Part shown: one piece after another, positions 36,333 to 47,544 of the stretch | How positions within the stretch are numbered: the first letter of the stretch is position 1 | Layout of the letters: each line of letters opens with the position of its first letter | Assembly (NCBI GenBank): GCA_002897115.2 | Contig: BCIH01000008.1 | Coordinates: 869,065-933,064 of the forward strand | From: Prototheca cutis | Lineage: Eukaryota > Chlorophyta > Trebouxiophyceae > Chlorellales > Chlorellaceae | Direction: 5' to 3' | DNA: 64,000 nt | Notes under the pieces: model-generated | The model's input: the letters and a program-made list of their open reading frames with translations, nothing else | Database searches by the model: none | Told to the model about the DNA's origin: nothing | Made by a program: the position numbers and the translations under genes

Positions 36333-37310
36333 ATGAAGGTGCTGGTATTGTTCGTGGTGGCCCTGGTCGCCACCCGCGCGGCGCTGGCCGACGACGATGA
36401 CCACAGCGACTACTACGCTGTCCTCACTGGCGCCAAGCAGACGACGCCCATCAAGACCGCCGCCAGTGCCTCGATCTTCTTTGACGTCGATGATGACGAG
36501 GATAAGGTCGACTGGTTCATCACCATCGATGACATTAAGAACCTCACCATGGGCCACATCCACCTGGTGCGGGGGTTGGAAGGATGTCCCCTTCATTGAA
36601 GGAGTTTCTTGAAAATTTGCGCAGTATCGGGGCAGTTCAGGGTTTGATTCGGTGCATGCGCCACGCGGAAACAGATGGCGTTGGGTGTCATCTCGGTGTG
36701 TGCATGGCAGGGTTTCGACATGGCAGGGTTTCGACATGTCGTACGTGCAGCGTCGTGCCCGGGCACCCCACGCGACGGGCAGGACAAGTCTTTTTTGTCA
36801 TGCAGTTGTCATTATAAGACAATTTGCTCGTTCCCGTACCTTCTTTTCACAGGGTGGGCCCAAGGTGAACGGTCCGGTCGTGGTGGGCCTCATCCCCGTG
36901 GGGGCCTCTGTCTCGGCCTTCTCCAATGGCAATCTCCCCATGCTGCCCGAGCCGGCATCCGGAGACCTGCACTACCTAGGAACCTTCACCCCCGAAGACT
37001 TTGTGGGCAACTGGTCTGGGAAACCCCTGAGCACGCTTATTTCTGCTTTCAACTCCAACAATGCATACGTAAGTGGCCTCGCGCATTGGGTGCGGTTTGG
37101 GCGGCGGTGTGGCGCCGGTGGTTGTTCCACCGGGGAGGGTGCCCCGCCTGACAGGGCATGATCGGAGAGAGTCGCAGCAGCTTTTCTCCACTATTCCTAT
37201 CTCTTCTATGCAGCACCTTGCCATCACCACAAACGCAGGTCAATCTGCACACCACGGCGTACCCTGCTGGTATCATCCGGGGTCAAGTGACTCCCAGCGA
37301 CCACGACTAG
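36333..37310 (+). CDS. Secreted CHRD-domain protein, paralogue 2
   Basis: Exons 36333-36566, 36853-37068 and 37239-37310 give 173 residues. The signal peptide is MKVLVLFVVALVATRAALA, with an Asp/His run right after the cleavage site. The CHRD domain carries MGHIHL and VNLHTTAYPAGIIRGQ and ends in a short polar tail. It differs from paralogue 1 in its acidic surface (DVDDDEDKVDW). The first intron (286 bases) is longer than in the other copies and contains a short direct repeat, GCAGGGTTTCGACATG, at about 36706-36737. Confidence 0.87.
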
Positions 37311-38537
37311 ACATCGCACCGCATGCGGTGCTCCCAGCTCTCCGGTGAGTTGCGCCTGTTCTCCACTGTTTGCACTACTTGACCCTCATTGGAAGAACTT
37401 TTGAACGAACGCGTGCCTTGCCAGATGTCAAGCCCCACGAGTTTTGAAGGATGGACCCCCTTGCGACAGTGGCATGACGACGTTGATGATGCAACAGTCA
37501 CGTGGCGGAGCCCAAGAGGGTTGCAATGCTGCATGGATGCATGCCTGGGGTCCTTGGGGCTCTTTCAGTAGGGGCCAACCCCTCAGTTGACCTGACCCCA
37601 CAGCGCCAGCTCGCTCGTACTGGCGAGAACCCAGGGGAGTTCTTTTCCTCGCTGCACTTGGCGCACCTCCCGAAAAGTCCCGCTGTGAGCGCTCGCATTG
37701 TCTTCGCGGCTATCCGGATCCAGAACATGGAGCCCAAAGCTCACAACGCCACGTAAATTCGTCATCAAAGCCGAATGGCGACCTTGCTTTGGTCCAGTCA
37801 GAGTTGCGGCATGAAGCGCGCTAAATCGGCAAAGGAGCTCTGCCACCGGGACATCCACGGCTGCCACCGCGATCAAACCACTTAGCGACGCAGAGCAGAT
37901 GCCAGTTTCAAGGTTTTCGTTGAATTCAGATGAATTTGAAAGGTGTGACGTAAGGACTGTGTGCCTTCTGTGTCATTATGCGTGCGTGGTTCCATGCGCC
38001 TGCTGGCAGCAGCTGATCGGGCCGCCCGGGATGCATGTGGGTCGGACGAATTGAGCAAACGCTGGCCACCTGGGAGCTGGAGCTGCCGCCGCACCGGCGA
38101 TCGGGACGTAAAAAAGTTCATTCAGGGTTCCAGACCCATTCATACCACGATTAAATACTCCATTTTGATGATATTTGTCCGTTGAGCTGCGCGCGCAGGT
38201 CATTCCAACTCCATCGACAGTGGTCGCGCGCAGGGGCAGCGCGGGGTTCCGAGTACGACCACATCGCACGTCGCCCCTGATCATTTTATATCAAGGCATG
38301 ATACGCCCACCCGGTGCGTTGGAATAGCTCCTCCGGCATTACAGAAGATGTTTCGATGAAATGAAGCCTGTCATTTGCTCTCTGGCTGGGCTCAAAAAAT
38401 GAGTTGCAACGAGGCCGGCAGGTTCCGCGCAGCGATGGCCACGAAAACCGCGTTTGACGGAGCGCATAGATTCCCCGATCGGGACAAAATTCTTCATATT
38501 TGTTTCTACCATATCCTGCGCAACGTGTAAATCTACC
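37311..38537. other. Long spacer between CHRD paralogues 2 and 3
   Basis: 1.2 kb, large enough to have held another array member, but I find no HIHL or NPAG/YPAG-type remnant and no other supported gene. Confidence 0.45.
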
Positions 38538-39385
38538 ATGAAGTCTATCCACGCAATCTTGTTGGTGCTGGCCTGCACGGCTGGCCTGGCGGCAGCCCAG
38601 GAATACTACGAGGCCGAGTTGTCGGGAGACAACCAGACGCCCCCCATTATGACCAGCGCCCACGGTCGCGCGACGTTTACCCCAGCGAACAACAGTATGT
38701 GGTATGATTGGGAGCTGGTGGTCGACGATGTTATGGAACTGACCATGGCCCACATCCATCTGGTAGGTGCCTCCAAGGGGAATGATCGGCCTCGGGTGTC
38801 GAGCGATCAAAACCCTGAAATTGCTTCAATCGGGCTAACAGCGGGGAAGCAGAGTAGAATGGGTCTGGCTGATATCGAGTTCGACGTCCTCACGTGCGGC
38901 CTCTGGACTCGCCTTTCCACCAGGGCAACTCTTCCGTACTGAATGGGCCAGTCATCGTGGGCCTCGTGCCCGTGGGCGCTCCCGTGTCCGAGTATGCCAA
39001 TGGCAACCTGCCCATGCTGAGCAGCCCCCCAAGTGGGAACCTCACCTACATGGGCAGCTTTTCTGCCGATGACTTTGTTGGTCCTTGGATTGGCATGATG
39101 CTCGATGACCTCACCAGCAAGTTTGAGGACGGCGGCGTGTATGTGAGTCTTTGTCGCAGTTTGCAAAATGTTTTTGGTTTGGTTTGGGGGGGGGGGGGGG
39201 GGGGTATCCGGAAGTGTCTGCACTCTGCTTGAACGGGGCCACCCCCATCGTAAAGGGCGACTGTGGCCATGCACACATTGTTATGATGCTTCAAACACCG
39301 CCGGCACCATACTCTCCTTCAGGTCAACGTTCATACTGTGGCCCACCCTGCTGGAGAAATTCGGGGCCAAGTCGAGTCCTCGTAA
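38538..39385 (+). CDS. Secreted CHRD-domain protein, paralogue 3
   Basis: Exons 38538-38762, 38924-39142 and 39323-39385 give 168 residues. The signal peptide is MKSIHAILLVLACTAGLAAA; the CHRD domain has MAHIHL and the canonical C-terminal VNVHTVAHPAGEIRGQ. The segment GPVIVGLVPVGAPVSEYANGN is close to the equivalent part of paralogue 2, so these two are the nearest relatives in the array. Introns sit at the same two places as in the other copies. Intron 2 contains a 19-base G run. Confidence 0.88.
39186..39204 (+). repeat. Poly(G) run, 19 bases
   Basis: A G homopolymer in intron 2 of CHRD paralogue 3, preceded by GGTTTGGTTT. Its length may be unreliable. Confidence 0.9.
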
Positions 39386-39904
39386 GGCTTTTGGCCACTG
39401 CTGGCGTCCCCACATGCCGATGACACGTGAGCCCAACCCATCACCCACGCGATGTGCATGCAATGGTTCCCCCCGGGGCCTATTGCCCCCCGGAGCACAC
39501 AAGTTTGATCCCATGAGAACAAGACGGCATGTAGTATCTGGTATTATGCAAAGGGCACGGCCTGTGGATTGCATCAAGAGCACATTTTGCTTGCACCTGT
39601 GATCATCTAGAGAGACTAATTCCGGATGAAAATTCTATCTCAAAAAAAAAAGAGAGAGTGTGTGACGGCAAAGCTGGCTGGCCCTAGGAGTGCCAGGCAA
39701 AGCAATAGGAACAGAGGCCCATGGACATGCAAGTGTGGTCTTTCTTGACCGAATCGCAGCTGGAAAGGACAGACTCCCCTGCTCTTGGAGTTTCATAGAT
39801 GTACGGGACAGCAAGCAATCCTCGTCAAAGTGGCTGGCGAGTCAAGCTGCTGGCCCCAAGCCGTGGCCCATCGGTTGGAGTCCGGCATGGATGCAGTCGG
39901 TCGC
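39386..39904. other. Convergent spacer with an A-run
   Basis: 3' ends of CHRD paralogue 3 (+) and the iron-transporter gene (-). Positions 39642-39651 are ten As followed by a GA/GT-rich stretch. This could be the tail of a retroposed sequence, but there is no supported element body. Confidence 0.4.
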
Positions 39905-41752
39905 CTATGCAGCGCCCTCCGTTCCCATGGCATTACCAATGAAGTACACGACGCCTGCGAGCAGGGCAAGCAAGCAGGGGTTGGGCTTCTCGATGTCACT
40001 GGCATCCTCGTTGGCACATGAGCGGGCATCGCCTCTTGCCATCCTCCCAGGCTCCAAAAAAACCCCAAAGCCAGGGACAGAGACCCAGGAACAGAACAAA
40101 CAGCACGGCAATTCCGCCCAGCCCGGCGTCTCACCGAGGGCCATCAAGCCGCCAAAGACAACGCGGCAGGCGCCCCGGACGACGTGCGCGCCTCCCAGGA
40201 AAGCTCCCAGGAATCCGAACAGGAGCCTACATCACGGTTGAGTCGACTTGAGAGCATATGGGTGCTGCAGGTCAGAATTTCACAAGACTCTCACAAACAT
40301 GCGCGTCTTCTGGATACGTTGCATCCGGCACAACAATTCCATGACTGCACGGGGGTGTCAACCCCGGGCCCCCCCCCCTTTCCCCCAACACCACCATCAC
40401 CAATCCAACTCACAGGCCAATAACCGTCGCGATGCTGATGGCATAGAGACGGATGGTGGGGTCTCCGATGAAGATAGCCCCAAGCAGGGGAATGGACCCG
40501 CCCGTGGTGAAGCACAGCGCCGAAACGACTGCCGCCTGCATCAACGTTTTTTTCAAATGTGTTTGTGGGGGTAGGAGTGGATGCATGCGCGGGCTGGATG
40601 GAATGGTATTGGGTGGGGTGTGTGGATATGGGCTCGTTTGCAGTCGCAGAAGGCGAGTTGTCAGCCCAGGGGACCCGAGTCGATGCCTTGCATCCCAATC
40701 CCGAGGCCCTCCGGCACACCACTACTCATCAGCACCTGGAAAGGATTTGCAAGGTCATCAATGTTGATGCCCAACTCATCGCGGGCATGGTGCCTCACGA
40801 CTTCGTCGACGTGCCCGTCACTCAGCACTGCCGCCACCTCCTTGGCCAGAGCCTCGGGCAGCCCTCGGGCCATGTAAATCTGTGCCAGCTCATCCTGCTC
40901 CCGAGCCTGTACATGGTTCAGGGTTAGGGTGGTTTGGAGGGGGTTGCCTGTGTCCTGGAGGGAGGGGGTTCCCATGGGAGAGGAGGAGAACTGACCCCAG
41001 ATCCAACACTCAAACACTCGCACCTGTGCGGCGGGGCCCTTGAGCTGCTCGCGGCGCTCCTGCTCGATGTCTGCCAGCTCGGCGTCTCGCTGCGAGGACA
41101 CGGAAATGTACTCGCCGACGGCCATGGACAGCGCCCCGCCCATGAGCCCGGCGACGCCTGCGAGGCGCAGCGCGCTCAGGGACGAAGACCCCGCGCTCAC
41201 ACCCATCATCAGCGACGCCACCGACACCAGACCATCATTGGCTGTACAATCGTGGTGTGTGATTGATGTTTGTGTTCGTGTGCATGCGTGCGCGCATGAA
41301 AAGGTCAGAGATCAAGCCAAAATTGGGTAGCAAAAGAAAGAGGCTGGGTCGTAAACCGTCACCCCCAGCACATGTTGGTAACATTCAACCACCTCACCTC
41401 CCAGGACCAGGGCCCTCAACCACGGCGCCCTGTTGCTGTGGTGGCTGCGGAGACAGGGGAGGGGGGCGCATAGGGTGGTGCCTGTGTCCAAGGCTGGGCC
41501 GCGGCAACTTTCCCGGTGGCGAGGGTTTGAAAGGTGCCCATCCCGGGCCAGGCCACCCAGGGCAACTCCCTCCTGTCCCATCACCACAGTGAGCAATCAC
41601 AACCGACCGTACGTGTGGTCGCAGAGCTCGTCGTCCTCAGCAGAGTTGTTCTGGCCAAGGCCGGTGGCCTCGATGTCGTGAACATCCGCTTGCTCGCCGC
41701 TCGGCAGAGCGCTGTAACCCGTCTCGCCAGAAGTTCCGGCATGTCCGTTCAT
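39905..41752 (-). CDS. Vacuolar iron/manganese transporter family (VIT/CCC1), apparent 1-base frameshift
   Basis: Minus-strand exons 41752-41613, 41444-41398, 41241-41024, 40906-40736, 40535-40414, 40227-40135 and 39954-39905. Family signatures are WLRALVLGANDGLVSVASL split over exons 2 and 3, then AGSSSLSALRLAGVAGLMG, GALSMAVGEYISVSSQRD, LARELGI-type HARDELGINIDDLANPFQ, TGGSIPLLGAIFIGDPTIRL and a final GG...R membrane segment. It should move Fe2+ or Mn2+ into the vacuole. Exon 6 contains four As on the plus strand at 40200-40203; removing one restores the expected frame, the phase into exon 7 and a 279-residue product. As written, the frame ends at a TGA after exon 6. A sequencing error or a recent mutation are both possible. 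It diverges from the U2AF-like gene. Confidence 0.85.
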
Positions 41753-42141
41753 GGCGTCAAACGGATATGTAGGCTGTGTATGAAGTGAACCGTGCAGGTT
41801 CTGGAGGTCGATCCGCCTAGTGGGCGGTCGCCTAGGAGGCGGCTAGCTACTGCTGCTGCGGCGGCGAGGGACAAGCAGGAACCGCAGGTCCTGCGCAAAT
41901 TTTACACCTATGTTCAATGCACAATGCAGCCCAGGTGTCACAACGCGGGTCTTGTGAGCAGATAGGGTGTTTGGAATCCCCTTCTGCACCGCCTCATCAA
42001 AAATCATGACGAGCAGTCATGCCGGCCCATCGATCATGGCATCGGTGTATCGCAGGGAGCTGGACCCCTGCATGAACACCTGCAGCGCGAGGAGGCCGTC
42101 CTTCTGTTGTCATTTGGTAGTGTTATTTTCATGGAGTAGTC
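41753..42141. promoter_or_regulatory. Shared upstream region of VIT (-) and U2AF-like (+) genes
   Basis: 389 bases between divergent start codons. Contains a short palindromic stretch of CTAGTGGGC and CGCCTAGGAGGCGGCTAG near 41816-41845. No known binding site is certain. Confidence 0.4.
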
Positions 42142-44043
42142 ATGAGCGGCGAGGAGGAGATGGATGTGGCGCCGGAGCGAGCCGGTGCCCTGCCGAGCTC
42201 CCCACCTGCCCCGCCTCAGGACAATGCACCCAGTGATGACAAGGCACGCCAGGATGACGTCGTTGCCGGATCGGACAAGGGTGTAGAGGAAGCAGAAAAT
42301 GGAAGCAAGGCGGCAGTGGAAGAGGAGGGTGGCCGAGGGCGTCGCCGATCGACATCCCGTGAGAGGCACAAGTCCCGTCGCCATTCCAGTCGGGAGAGGA
42401 GGCGGCGGTCGGGCAGTCGTGACAGGCACCGTCGAACGGACAGCAGGCAAGGGAGGAACCGTTCGAGCAGTGGCGACAGGCGCCGGAGGCGCAGCAGCCG
42501 GGAGCGCCCCAGGAGTCGGAGCAGGGACAAGGAGCGCAGGCGACGGAGGTGTGTGGATGGTCTGGGGAATGAAATTGGGCATGCCTGGGTGCTGTGAAAT
42601 TTTGTGGGGTGATCTTGAAGTGATGTCCGTTGCCATGCGTGCTAGTGTGACGGTGCATTCCGTGGATCGGCCCCTTTTCAGCCGCCAACCCCCGTCGTCC
42701 AGGCATCCCCCAACACATACATGCCGTCTCTCGAGCCCCCACCTTTCCACCCACCCACGCAGATCCAGCTCGCGCTCTCGGCGGCACCGCAGCCGGTCGC
42801 CGCGGCGGTCCAGCGACCGCGACCGCCGGCGCCGCTCGCCCTCGGTGGTGATTGAGCGGGCGCCAGTGTACGAGGTTGAGCGTGTGCGGCCCCCCGCGGT
42901 GCCCCTGGCCCCGCTACCCGCACTCGCCCCCCTGTCGCTGCCGGCGCTCATGGCCAATCCGCTCGGGGGAGCACCCATGCTCAATATGCTGCCAAACTTG
43001 GGAGTGCAGGCTGGAGGGGTGCGGTGAAGTGTGTGTGTGTTGGGGGGAGGTTGTGTGGAGGGGGTGATCCCTGCCAAAAAGAATAGCATGTGATGGAGTT
43101 CAAAGGGAAAGTGCTACTGTCACGGTGGTTTGGTACCTGGGAGGCACTCCCACTCGAGGGATTGCCACTGCACAAATTCAGCACCTTCACACCCATCCCA
43201 TTATGACACACACACACACACATACACAGGCGGCCGGACCGAGCCAAGCCACGCGGCCGCAGCGCCGGCTGTACATCGGCGGGCTGCCCACGCCCTGCTA
43301 CGATTTTCAGCTGACCGCATTTCTGAACCAAGCACTAGTGGCCTCGGGCATTTGCTCTCCGGCGCCGGGCAAGATGCCCATCATCGGGTGCCAGGTGCGC
43401 TGGAGAGAAGGGGGTGTTCATTGATCGCGTGCTCCTCATGATCCTGCACCTCTCCTGTGGGACTCCCTCAACGTCGCTAGACGAGTGCTGACAAATGCAC
43501 CCTCCTCCCTACCCCGGCCCTATTGCTACCTCTTTCCCTGCCCCCTGGCCCCTTCCCTCACAAGCTGATGAGCAGAAAACAGCATGTACAGTAGTGCAGC
43601 AACACAAGACCCACCCGCTCCCTTGCAGCTGACGCCGGAGCGGAACTTTGCTTTCATCGAGTTTGGCGAGGTTGCTGACTGCACGGCTGCCACGCAGCTG
43701 GATGGCATTCCCTACATGGGCTCCGTTCTCAAAATCAAGCGGCCCAAGGAATACCAGGCGTGAGTACCGGTTGTGTGTTTGGGTGGCTGAAACCGGGGAC
43801 CGGGGGGGGTTGGTCCTTTTTCCTCACGACAGCCGTGCCTTCACCGCCCTCCCCGCGGCTCCATGCAGGCTGCCCTTCACCCCGCCCGATCCACCGCCCA
43901 TGGGCGCTGCGGTGCTCGCAAACTTCCTGGCGCAGTCTGCCGCGGCGGCAGGTGGAGTCCCCGCGGCGCCGGGCCCCCCCGTACCGGCAACGGAGCCTGC
44001 GCCGCCGTTGCCCCCGTCGGCTGCAGGCAATGTCTGGCCCTGA
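42142..44043 (+). CDS. Short U2AF65-like RS-RRM protein
   Basis: Exons 42142-42548, 42763-43018, 43230-43394, 43629-43759 and 43869-44043 give 377 residues. An acidic head precedes a dense Arg/Ser domain (about 60-165), a Pro/Leu linker, and one RRM (RRLYIGGLP as RNP2; NFAFIEFGEVADCTAA as RNP1; LKIKRPKEYQALP after it). The RRM, including the KIKRP-YQ-LP exit, is that of U2AF large subunit RRM1, which reads the polypyrimidine tract. The protein then ends in an Ala/Pro tail: RRM2 and the C-terminal UHM of full-length U2AF65 (about 475-570 residues) are absent. Either it is a specialised short paralogue or further exons were missed; the stop at 44041-44043 is in frame after all junctions. Confidence 0.8.
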
Positions 44044-44403
44044 GGCTGAACGCTGCGTGCATGAAGCTCTGGACAACAGTGCGCATGACTGATGCATTTT
44101 TCTCAGACGGCGTGTAAAGAAGCTGTGGGGAATTGCCGGACGAACGTTGGCTAGGTCGGTCAGGTCGAGCACGCACGTTCGCGGCCGACGCGAGCATCGG
44201 GAGTCGAGAAAACCGCACGGGTCAGTTGACACAGCGGTGCAGATCTGGGCCCGTCACAGTCCAGCACGCCAGCACTTCCAGCACCGGACATTGATGTAGT
44301 TCCAGAGCTTGCTTGGAACATGCGGGAGAGGGGCTTGTGCTGAGCGGAGCACCTTCGCAGCTGGCTGCCTCGCGCCGGTGGGGCCTGGCCGGTGAGGGGC
44401 CAG
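44044..44403. other. Spacer between U2AF-like and ENTH-ArfGAP genes
   Basis: 360 bases; 3' UTR and promoter. No gene is seen. Confidence 0.45.
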
Positions 44404-46993
44404 ATGTCCACGCCTGGCGCACCCAGCACCCTCGGAGGCAGCGTGACCAGCGCAGCCAAAGATGCGGGGGCCTGGATGCGCGACTACGCGACGGCGATCA
44501 AGAATGGGAGGTGGGATCTGGGCGGAGGGGGAGGGAACCGGCCTGTGGACCCGGTCCGGCTGGGTGGAAGCGTGTTGGGATCGAGCGTGCTGCTCCAGCG
44601 ATTTGCGCAATCTCCACATCACCAACAAGCTCCTGGTGTTGTTTTGCAGATGGCATCCCTTCAGCCAGACGGAGCGGCTGGCACGGGCGGCCACTCGCGA
44701 CGAGCCGTGGGGCCCCACAGGCACCCAGCTCAACCAACTGGCCGGCCTGACTCATGGCAGCATGCAGGACGAGGCCATCATTCTGGCCGTGCTGGAGCTG
44801 TGCCTGCATTACCCAGCTGAGCGCTGGCGCAATGTCTACAAGGTATGCCGGTGGCTGTGTTGCTGGCATCAACCTTGAGGTGGTGGAGGGGGGGGGGGNG
44901 AATGTACTGCTTGTGGGGAGCAGTGGGCATGCAGCTTTAATGGACACCCCGTTCACACATCGGGGAGCAAGGACGCCGGTATGTGAACTGCCTCCCTCAC
45001 TAACGAGCTGTTTTCCATGGAGACCGCCGACACATTGTCCCAACCCACTGCCCCTCCTCCCGACCCCACCCCCAACTCTCAGGCGTTGGCCGTGCTGGAA
45101 TTTCTGTTGCGGCACGGGTCGCAGGGCTGCGTGCAGTCCGGGCAAGACGTTTTCCTGCCCGTGCTGCGGCTGCTGGCGTCGGGATTCGCTCACGTGGATG
45201 TGGCGGGGCGGGATCAAGGCGCCAACGTCCGGCACCGCGCGTCGGCCATCGTGGCGCTGCTGGGCGACTCCGAGCGGCTGCAAAGCGAGCGCGAAGCCGC
45301 GGCGGCCAAGGACCGTGCCGGGGGCTACCGCGGCATCTCCTCTGCCGAGGCGCGCATGGGCCTCGCCGCCGGCGGCCAGGGCTACGGCTCGCCGGGCACG
45401 GGGCCAGATTGGACGGGGAATGGTGGTGGTCGTACCGACGTCTCTGGCTTTGACGGCTCGCCCGGGCAGGCCGGCGACGACGGCGCCACGCCCGACCCCG
45501 GCCGCGCGCTGCCCCGAGCCGGGGAGACCAAGGGCGTGAGCCAGGAAGAGAACGCGGCGAGCCTGGCCGCGCTGAAGGCCCTGCTGGCTCTGCCCGAAAA
45601 CGCGCGGTGCGCCGACTGCGCGGCGCCCGGCGCGGGCGCGCGGCCGTCGTGGGCTTCCATCAACTGCGGCATCTTTATCTGCATGCGCTGCGCGGGCATC
45701 CACCGCGGGCTGGGCGTTCACGTCAGCCAGGTCCGGTCGTGCTCCCTGGACATGTGGTCGTCGCGCCAAGTGGCGTTCATGGCACGCACGGGCAATGCCG
45801 TCGCCGCGGAATACTGGGAGGCGCGGCTCGAAGAGCGGCCGCCGCTCCGCGTGCTCGCGGAGCTCGAGACCTTCATCCGCCGAAAGTACATCAACAAGCA
45901 GTGGGCACAGGGTGAGTGGCCGCCCCCGGAGCCAGCTGAGGATTGGGAGGGAGAAGGAGCAATGGTCGCCGATGGCGCTGTCGCCGACGGCGTAGATAAC
46001 CAGGTGGCAGCCGTGCCCTCACCCAACTCTGCTGCTGCCGTCGACGAACAAGATCAGCCTGGGGTGCAAGAGCCATCCGGACAACCCACCGCCGCGCCAT
46101 TGCCCGACTTGCTGAGCTTTGAGGCATTGGTCCTGGACAACGGTGCCGGCTCGGGGCCACCAGTCGGAGCGGCAGCAAATGGCGGCAGCGCTGCGGTCGT
46201 CGACCCCGGTGACCCGTTTGCCACGCTCGCCAGCGTGTTTGCCCCGGGAGAGGTTGTCGCCATCGACCCTGTGTGGCAGCAGCCGCCGGAGCACGTGCCA
46301 GCGATGGGCCACGGCGGGGCGCTTCCTGTGCTGCCCAACGGGGCTGGCATGTCAGCGGTGGGAGTCGGGAATGTGAGGTACAGTACGGCCACGCCGGCGA
46401 AAGATAGTAGCTTGGTGCATCCCGACTGGAGCTCCTTTGGCGACAACGGGAGTACGACCACACAAGCAGGAGGCGCTGGCCCTCAGGCGAATGGCGATGA
46501 CGACCCATTCTCTCGCCTGGCGTCGCGTGGAACCCCGGCGACGGTTCCAGTGACGGCAGCCACAAGCAACGGTGCGATGGCCGCCGCTGTCGGTCCCGGC
46601 GAGCTCACCCCCGCCGGTCAGGTCTGGCCACAGCGCCCCGGAGCCCACCTGGAACCCCCCGCTGCTGCGATGACATCATCCGCCGGGGGTGCTGGCAGCT
46701 ACCTTGCCGATGGACATCCCGACAGCAGCGTCGGCACACAAGTAGAAAGCGCAGCTGCCACGCGACCGCCTCGAGCACCACTCAACACGGCGGGCACGAC
46801 CACACGGCCCAAGTCATCTCGGGACACAAAGATTGAGGCGTTGGTGCAGTCTGGGCTGGAGGACTTTCTGCTGGCTTCCGCCCGGGTCACGGCATGCACG
46901 CCTTCGCCGGGCGCCGGGCACGGTGGCACGCCCGGCGGGCAGGCACCCATGCGCCCGGCGACGTCCTGGGGCAGCCGCGGGGCCGGTCCCTGA
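44404..46993 (+). CDS. ENTH-ArfGAP fusion protein
   Basis: Exons 44404-44510, 44650-44842 and 45083-46993 give 736 residues in phase. Residues about 20-165 are an epsin N-terminal homology domain: RAATRDEPWGPTGTQLNQLA, WRNVYKALAVLEFLLRHGS and DQGANVRHRASAIVALL. Residues about 259-375 are an ArfGAP: zinc cysteines in CADC and INCGIFICMRCAGIHRGLGV, with the arginine finger in IHRGLG. The tail is disordered, with DPF repeats (DPFATL; DPFSRL) of the type that bind clathrin-adaptor appendages. It would join phosphoinositide binding and membrane bending to GTP hydrolysis on Arf at trans-Golgi, endosome or plasma membrane. The two domains are usually on separate proteins. Confidence 0.88.
44899..44899. 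other. Ambiguous base (N) in a G run
   Basis: The only N seen, inside the second intron of the ENTH-ArfGAP gene, within a run of Gs from 44888. It marks a consensus failure at a homopolymer and has no effect on the protein. Confidence 0.95.
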
Positions 46994-47544
46994 TGCCTTG
47001 ACCATTTATGTCTCACGGGGGCCTTGCACAGTGGCAAACCCGGGGGATGGAGGGGTTTTGCTTTTCCGGTGATTATTCATTCACACAAATCATTACCGTT
47101 TTCTGACCATCTTCATGCACATTTGCCCTGGTGGCGGACTGGCACCGATGACTGCCACGCCTGGCCTGGTGCACCGACACCACCGGGTTTGGGGCCCTCT
47201 ATTGTCGCTTCAGGCCCGATACATTCCTCAGATAGTACTGTTTTGAGAGTACGCTCCGATCAGTCGCCATCGTGCTGCAAGTGGGAAAGGGCTCCCTTTC
47301 TTGGGGAGGGGAGGTGGGCTGCTGAAATTCCAGGGTTTTCCGTACGGCTAGGGTTGTGGTCATGGTCGCGCTCATGCCTACACCCGCGGACAAACAAACG
47401 TGATCAAAAGTGCGTGGCACATGGGGCTGAATGTGCGCACATCTCGAGGGAAAGAGTTTGTTTTGTGTTGCACTACGATTGTAAGCCTGGTGGCCGCCCT
47501 GGTCTCGCCACGCCACATTGGCCTCCAGGGCACCGCCAGGCAGC
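46994..47544. other. Spacer between ENTH-ArfGAP and ITPK genes
   Basis: 550 bases, 3' UTR then presumed ITPK promoter. No gene or repeat is seen. Confidence 0.45.

Noticed and set aside
36706..36737. Short direct repeat GCAGGGTTTCGACATG in a CHRD intron as an insertion footprint
   Set aside because: Two adjacent 16-base copies are more simply a slippage duplication.
39642..39660. A-run and GA/GT tract as the tail of a SINE
   Set aside because: No tRNA-like head, no second copy in the window and no target duplication.
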